From the NCBI GenBank assembly GCA_016935975.1, contig JAFGPX010000158.1, positions 1 to 34,001 of the forward strand: DNA of 34,001 nt. The letters are read 5' to 3'. A program made the position numbers and the translations under genes. The DNA is from Deltaproteobacteria bacterium. GTDB taxonomy: Bacteria > Myxococcota_A > Polyangia > Fen-1088. The notes under the pieces were generated by a model, which saw only the letters and a list, made by a program, of their open reading frames with translations, did no database searches and was not told the DNA's origin. Positions 29,753 to 34,001 of this stretch are shown here, one piece after another (position 1 is the first letter of the stretch; each line of letters opens with the position of its first letter).

Positions 29753-31150
29753 ATGTGCGGTGTGATCGGAGTCTTCGGACACCCAGAGGCAGCCAACCTC
29801 GCCTACCTCGGTCTGCACGCCCTGCAGCACCGCGGGCAAGAGTCGGCCGGCATCGTCTCGAGCGACGGCCGGCAGTTGCACTGGGTTCGGGAGATGGGCC
29901 ATGTCGGGGACATCTTCACCGAGGAGCGGCTGCGCCGCCTGCCCGGGAGCTCGGCTATTGGCCATGTGCGCTACTCGACCACCGGCGACTCCTCGTCCAA
30001 GAACGCGCAGCCTCTGGCCGTGAATTACGCGCATGGCCAGGTCGCCGTTGCCCACAACGGCAATCTGGTGGACGCCGCCAACGTGCGCTCGCGCCTGGAG
30101 GCCAAGGGTTCGATCTTCCAGGGCACGAGCGACACGGAAATCCTTCTGCACCTGCTTGCGCATTCGCAGGAATGCGACTTCTCCTCGCGCATCGCGGACG
30201 CTTTGCGCTCCGTGCACGGAGCCTACTCGCTCGTCTTTCTCTCCGAGTCGTCTCTTGTCGTCGTGCGCGATCCGTTGGGTATCCGTCCCTTGTCGCTTGG
30301 GCGGCACAAGAAGAACGGCTGGGTGGTGGCCTCCGAGAGTTGCGTTTTCGATCTCATCGAGGCCGAGCACATCCGGGACATCGACCCTGGCGAGATGCTG
30401 GTCGTGGACGCAGAGCGAGCGCGCAGCCTGCGACCTTTCCTGCCCGAGGAGCCGCGCCGCTGCGTTTTCGAGTGGATCTACTTCGCGCGGCCCGATTCCA
30501 TCATCGCCGGCCAGTCGGTGTGCGCTGCGCGCGAGGCCATGGGCCGGCGGCTGGCCATCGAGCACCCGGTGCCCGCGGACATCGCGATCGCGGTGCCCGA
30601 CTCGGGGACCGCCGCGGCCATCGGCTATGCGCGCGCAAGCGGCATCGCCTTCGACCAGGGGCTCATCCGCTCGCACTACATCGGGCGCACCTTCATCGAG
30701 CCGGCGGAATCCATTCGCCACTTCGGGGTGAAGCTCAAGCTGTCGCCTGTGCGCGACGTGTTGGCGGGCAGACGCGTGGTGGTGGTCGACGATTCCATCG
30801 TGCGCGGCACGACTTCGGGCAAGATCATCGGCATGATCCGTGCGGCGGGCGCGCGCGAGGTTCACCTGCGCATCAGCTCGCCGCCGACCATCGGGCCGTG
30901 CCACTACGGCATCGACACGCCGGATCGCAGCAAGCTGATCGCCAGCTCGCACACGGTGGAGGAGATACGCCGCTTCGTGGGCGCGGACAGCCTGGGCTAC
31001 CTTTCACTCGAGGGGCTGCACCAGTCGCTCGCCAGCGTGCTGACTTCGCACGAGCACCGCGGCTTGTGCGACGCGTGTTTCTCGAATCGCTACCCTATCC
31101 CCTTGCCGGTCCCGATGCGCTCGCGCCAACTGCGTCTCCTGTCGGTGTAG
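29753..31150 (+). CDS. purF: Amidophosphoribosyltransferase PurF
   Basis: This enzyme commits PRPP and glutamine to purine synthesis, forming phosphoribosylamine. The protein has 465 residues. It starts [10 protein letters not shown], so Cys2 becomes the N-terminal nucleophile after Met removal; there is no propeptide of the B. subtilis kind. The glutaminase domain has RYSTTG (73-78) and HNGN (101-104). The phosphoribosyltransferase PRPP loop is [13 protein letters not shown] (342-354). All four cysteines for a [4Fe-4S] cluster are present (C237 in RRCVFEW, C383 in GPCHYG, C439 and C442 in CDACF), so it belongs to the Fe-S type that oxygen can inactivate. No ribosome binding site is obvious. 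Other pur genes are absent nearby. Confidence 0.96.
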   Translation: MCGVIGVFGHPEAANLAYLGLHALQHRGQESAGIVSSDGRQLHWVREMGHVGDIFTEERLRRLPGSSAIGHVRYSTTGDSSSKNAQPLAVNYAHGQVAVAHNGNLVDAANVRSRLEAKGSIFQGTSDTEILLHLLAHSQECDFSSRIADALRSVHGAYSLVFLSESSLVVVRDPLGIRPLSLGRHKKNGWVVASESCVFDLIEAEHIRDIDPGEMLVVDAERARSLRPFLPEEPRRCVFEWIYFARPDSIIAGQSVCAAREAMGRRLAIEHPVPADIAIAVPDSGTAAAIGYARASGIAFDQGLIRSHYIGRTFIEPAESIRHFGVKLKLSPVRDVLAGRRVVVVDDSIVRGTTSGKIIGMIRAAGAREVHLRISSPPTIGPCHYGIDTPDRSKLIASSHTVEEIRRFVGADSLGYLSLEGLHQSLASVLTSHEHRGLCDACFSNRYPIPLPVPMRSRQLRLLSV

Positions 31151-31215
31151 CTCGAACGCAACGCCGCTCGCAACAGGCACTTGACTAAGATCGCCCGAGC
31201 CGTGATCGTTCTCCT

Positions 31216-32055
31216 ATGTGGAAACCTAGAACAACCTCGTTGTTGACGGTCGCTCTGGCGGGAACAATCCTGTTTTCTCCCGCCGCGGCATGGGCTCAGG
31301 CCAAGGTGGTGGTTCTCGACACCTTGCAGGCGTCTCTGACGCTGAAACTGGGAGTCCGCCAGGCGGTCGCCACCGCGCTCGACGATCTTTCGGTCGGCAT
31401 GGTTCCGATCGAGGACGTGCTGCCGGAGGATGCGACCTGCGCGGACGCGCCTTGCTATGCGGCGATGGCGAGTCGCCTCGGAGCGACGCACGTTCTCGTG
31501 GTGCAGGGCGTGGCCAATCCGGCCGGGTATCGACTGTCGCTCGACGTGCGCGACGGCGAAACCGGTCGCTCCCTGGGCAGCGACGGCAAGGATTGCGAGC
31601 TGTGCGCGGAGGATCAGCTTGCGCCCACGGTGCAGGAGAAGGTGACTTCGCTGTGGATCCGCGTGATGCAGGAGCAGGCCGCGGCCGCGCAGGAGCGGGA
31701 AGCACGGCGGACTGCGCTCAGTCCCGTGCATGCCAGGGTCGCGGAGCCGGTCGAGGACAATCCGTGGTGGCAGCAGCGCACGCCCGGGATAGGGCTCGGC
31801 TTCGCCGGTCTGGGGCTCGTGGCCGTGGGCTTCGGTGTCTACTACGTCGTCGTCGACGGCAAGGCTGTGGAAAGGAACACCCTCGACCAAGCCGTCATCG
31901 TGCGCGACACGTCGAAGTGGGGCTGGAGCCTGACGGGCGTGGGCGCAGTCTCGCTGCTCGCGGGGGCGGCCATGATCATCTGGGGGCGCGAGGATGGTTC
32001 CGAAGTCGCCGTGGCGGTGGGCCCGCGTTCCATCGGCTTGCAGGGAAGGTTCTAG
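31216..32055 (+). CDS. Exported protein with paired cysteines and C-terminal membrane hairpin (paralogue B)
   Basis: The protein has 279 residues. The signal peptide ends AAAWA before Gln28. The folded part opens with a strand like TolB (KVVVLDTLQASL) and holds C75-x4-C80 and C127-x2-C130. A coiled stretch (140-165, VMQEQAAAAQEREARR) leads to two hydrophobic helices (190-212 and 236-256) and ends GLQGRF. Layout and cysteine spacing match the gene at 20523, though it lacks the long Pro runs. ATG 31216 has no clear binding site; a TTGACT at 31181 might be a -35 element. It lies 12 bases before the Cys-rich lipoprotein gene and probably shares its transcript. Function unknown. Confidence 0.82.
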   Translation: MWKPRTTSLLTVALAGTILFSPAAAWAQAKVVVLDTLQASLTLKLGVRQAVATALDDLSVGMVPIEDVLPEDATCADAPCYAAMASRLGATHVLVVQGVANPAGYRLSLDVRDGETGRSLGSDGKDCELCAEDQLAPTVQEKVTSLWIRVMQEQAAAAQEREARRTALSPVHARVAEPVEDNPWWQQRTPGIGLGFAGLGLVAVGFGVYYVVVDGKAVERNTLDQAVIVRDTSKWGWSLTGVGAVSLLAGAAMIIWGREDGSEVAVAVGPRSIGLQGRF

Positions 32056-32067
32056 GAGAGAAGGCCC

Positions 32068-33897
32068 ATGCGCAAACACATCATCGCTATTTTGATTCTG
32101 CTGGCTGGCTGCGACTCCACACGTCGCGACTGGACTTACTGCAGCTCCACGTATTCGGATTGCCAAGAGGGGTACGCATGCAACTTCGCCACGGGCATGT
32201 GCGAGCAGACCACCGATGCCGGGCAGCCGGACGCTCCGTCGATCGTGAGCGAGGCCGGCCCCCCGGTGGATGCGACACCGGATGACGCCCTTGCCGGCGA
32301 CACGGCGGACGCCTCTATCCTCGACGTGGCCTCGCTGGACACGGTCACGGTCCTCGATGGGCAACCTGCGGATGTGCCGATCACCACGGACGTCGGCGGT
32401 TTCGACACTGCGGTTCCCGATGCCCCAGGGACCTGCCTGGTGGACAACGATTGCCCGGGCACCCTCTTGCCGTACTGCGTGGGCGGCAAGTGCGTCGAGT
32501 GCAAGAACAGCAGTCACTGCAGCAACATCGCGGGTACGCCGTTCTGCTCGGCCCAGAATACCTGCGTGTCTTGTGCCATGGCGACCGCTGGTTTCTGTTC
32601 GGACAGCACCCCGGTTTGCGACGGGATCTCCGGCCGTTGCGTCGAGTGCATCTACAACGACGACTGCACCACTGCCGCCAAGTCCTTCTGCGTGGCCAAC
32701 AGCTGCCAGGGCTGCAACGTCTCCGGAGCCAGCGCGGCCAACGTGCGCGGCAGCACCGACGGCGGCGTCGCCAGCGATGGCGGCGGTCCCGTCGATGCCG
32801 GCGTGGTGGGCCCATGCCTGGGCGCCAAGCCCGTGTGCGCAACCAGCGGCAGCATGATCGGCCAGTGCGTGGAGTGCATGACCGGCGCGCACTGCTCGGG
32901 GACGACGCCCATTTGCAGCAGCAACATCTGCGCGGCCTGCAGCACGGACAGCGAGTGCGCCGCCCTGGGAACGGGGCCCGGCATCTGCATGTATCACCAG
33001 GACGGCCGCTGCGCGAGCGAGGCGGAGACGCTTTACGTGAAGAAGTCCGCCGGTTGCACCGGTGGCTCGGGCACCGCCAATTCGCCCTACTGTGACCCGC
33101 AATCGGCCATCGCTGCCGTGACTTCCAGCCAGCGGGTCATTTTGGTGAAGGGACCGGCGGCGGATGTGCTCGCGCCCATCGCCTCCACGCCAAGCGGCGG
33201 TCAAGTCTCTGTCATCAGCAAGGACGGGGCGACCCTCAACGGCGGCGGCGCTGTCGGTATCCACGTAACCGCCGGCGACGTCTTCATCAGAGGCGTCACG
33301 GTGGCGAACGGAAGCGACAGGGGCATCGTGGTCGAATCCGGCGCCACCCTTCGCCTGGAAAGATGCCTGGTCAAGAGCAATGCCGGCGGCGGCCTCCTTG
33401 TGCAGGCCGGGGCCAACTTCGACATCGCGAACTCGGTCTTCGATGGGAATGGTCCGGGGGCGGTCGGCCCGGTCAGGTTCGGCGGCGTCTACCTGGCCGG
33501 CTCGGCGCCCTCGTCCGGGCCCAGTCGATTCTGGTTCAGCACCGTCATTGACAACGAGGAAGTCGGCGTGGTGTGTGCCGAGAGCACGCAGCGGCTCACG
33601 GGCATGCTTCTCTACAACAACGTTGCCGGCGGCTTCTTGAACTGCCTGCTGGAGATCAAGACGCAAGGCTCCGTGTCCTACGGGGCTGATTCGAAGTGGG
33701 ATTCCCCGGGCACGGGCAGCGACATCAACGATCCGAGGTTCAGCAGCAGCAACCCCTACCACCTCACGGTGAGCTCCAAGTGCAAGGACTTCGTGGACGC
33801 GAGCCTGGCGCACCCGTCCTATGACCTCGACGGCGACGCCCGGCCGTACCCGGCCAACGGCAAGCTCGACTGCGGGGCGGACGAGTATCGGCCCTAG
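32068..33897 (+). CDS. Large Cys-rich lipoprotein with beta-helix domain
   Basis: The protein has 609 residues; GGAGAG lies about eight bases before ATG 32068. The lipobox is LLAGC, with lipid on Cys15. An Asp/Ala/Pro-rich segment (about 48-128) acts as a spacer. Cys-rich repeats (about 128-320) follow the form CVECx4-6CxxxxxxFCxxxxCVxC several times, of the type common in myxobacterial surface proteins. Residues 330-560 read as a right-handed beta-helix (AVGIHVTAGDVFIRGVTVANG, GIVVESGATLRLERCLVKSN, GGLLVQAGANFDIANSVFDGNG). The end, YDLDGDARPYPANGKLDCGADEYRP in short form DGDARP...CGADEY, resembles the 'choice-of-anchor Q' type. It is likely surface-exposed and adhesive or enzymatic on polysaccharide; both are inference. 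Confidence 0.85.
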   Translation: MRKHIIAILILLAGCDSTRRDWTYCSSTYSDCQEGYACNFATGMCEQTTDAGQPDAPSIVSEAGPPVDATPDDALAGDTADASILDVASLDTVTVLDGQPADVPITTDVGGFDTAVPDAPGTCLVDNDCPGTLLPYCVGGKCVECKNSSHCSNIAGTPFCSAQNTCVSCAMATAGFCSDSTPVCDGISGRCVECIYNDDCTTAAKSFCVANSCQGCNVSGASAANVRGSTDGGVASDGGGPVDAGVVGPCLGAKPVCATSGSMIGQCVECMTGAHCSGTTPICSSNICAACSTDSECAALGTGPGICMYHQDGRCASEAETLYVKKSAGCTGGSGTANSPYCDPQSAIAAVTSSQRVILVKGPAADVLAPIASTPSGGQVSVISKDGATLNGGGAVGIHVTAGDVFIRGVTVANGSDRGIVVESGATLRLERCLVKSNAGGGLLVQAGANFDIANSVFDGNGPGAVGPVRFGGVYLAGSAPSSGPSRFWFSTVIDNEEVGVVCAESTQRLTGMLLYNNVAGGFLNCLLEIKTQGSVSYGADSKWDSPGTGSDINDPRFSSSNPYHLTVSSKCKDFVDASLAHPSYDLDGDARPYPANGKLDCGADEYRP

Positions 33898-34001
33898 CAG
33901 CCCGTGGCGAAAGCCTCCGCGTCGCCGTTCGGGCGGATTCCGGCCCGTCTGCTGCGTCGCCGCTCGCTTGAATACCTCTAGTATTCGGCGCTTCGCCGCT
34001 C
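33895..34001. repeat. REP-like repeat DNA with three hairpins
   Basis: TAGCAGCCCGT (33895-33905) includes the lipoprotein stop and equals 29669-29679. Then come CGGGC/GCCCG (33930-33934 with 33943-33947), GAATAC, loop CTCTA, GTATTC (33970-33986), and CGGCG, loop CTT, CGCCG (33986-33998). The text CGTCGCCG occurs twice. This looks like a repeated extragenic element that continues beyond the window. It may also help end the lipoprotein transcript. Confidence 0.5.

Noticed and set aside
28352..30952. 866-codon open frame on the minus strand across the bactofilins and purF
   Set aside because: It is antisense to four genes with clear families, its translation is low-complexity His/Arg/Asp-rich text, and high third-position GC commonly leaves such frames open.
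31090..33813. 907-codon open frame on the minus strand over the Cys-rich lipoprotein
   Set aside because: The plus-strand gene has a lipobox, ribosome binding site and repeat domains; the antisense product shows no domain or sensible start.
1..34001. CRISPR arrays, tRNA or rRNA genes, integrases and transposases
   Set aside because: I saw no regularly spaced direct repeats, no cloverleaf or rRNA text, and no recombinase family motifs on either strand.

Overview
The window is about 34 kb of very GC-rich, densely coded bacterial chromosome with 29 supported protein genes. It contains no RNA genes, CRISPR, phage or transposase genes that I can see, and no gene-free stretch exceeds 300 bases. 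The gene content suggests a deltaproteobacterial or Myxococcota-type predator/soil bacterium. The signs are many single-copy lipoproteins of unknown function, three consecutive bactofilin genes (recalling bacNOP of Myxococcus), an FtsB gene fused by overlap to a large GAF-GAF-GGDEF diguanylate cyclase, a PilZ protein, a Cys-rich/beta-helix surface lipoprotein, and a Pro-rich one-TM protein with an 'ADLKARLGL' N-terminus. The taxonomic assignment is inference from gene families, not a search result.

Layout. 1-87: palindromic repeat DNA. 134-1672: thyX and a small exported protein, converging on a CPA2 antiporter (1673-3796, minus). 3887-4949: a lipoprotein converging on an HU/IHF gene. 5123-11873: a plus-strand run of SAM hydrolase, lipoprotein, helicase hrpB, a lysine-2,3-aminomutase-like radical SAM enzyme and a TPR-like zinc metallopeptidase, ended by a strong hairpin. 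11925-13759 (minus): a Pro-rich membrane protein and a PilZ protein. 13957-20522 (plus): a HAMP-type sensor, a NamZ/DUF1343 protein, nadD, tyrA, a lipoprotein and aroA. 20523-22265 (minus): a paired-cysteine exported protein and an MlaC-like protein. 22445-33897 (plus): ftsB, a diguanylate cyclase, an inverted-repeat element, coaBC, an unknown protein, family-4 uracil-DNA glycosylase, three bactofilins, purF, a second paired-cysteine exported protein and a large Cys-rich lipoprotein. 33898-34001: more palindromic repeat DNA.

How the genes work together. Housekeeping metabolism is scattered through the window: dTMP (thyX), NAD (nadD), aromatic amino acids (tyrA, aroA), CoA (coaBC), purines (purF) and DNA repair (udg, hrpB). 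Mixed with it are envelope and cytoskeleton genes, and cyclic-di-GMP appears twice: a synthase coupled to the divisome gene ftsB, and a PilZ receptor. Stop/start overlaps (ATGA or GTGA) are common and several tie an enzyme gene to a lipoprotein gene of unknown function. The most interesting items are the ftsB-cyclase pair, the bactofilin triplet, two exported paralogues sharing a C-x4-C...C-x2-C cysteine pattern, and several families of small repeats. I did not find a clearly new multi-gene defence or biosynthetic system.
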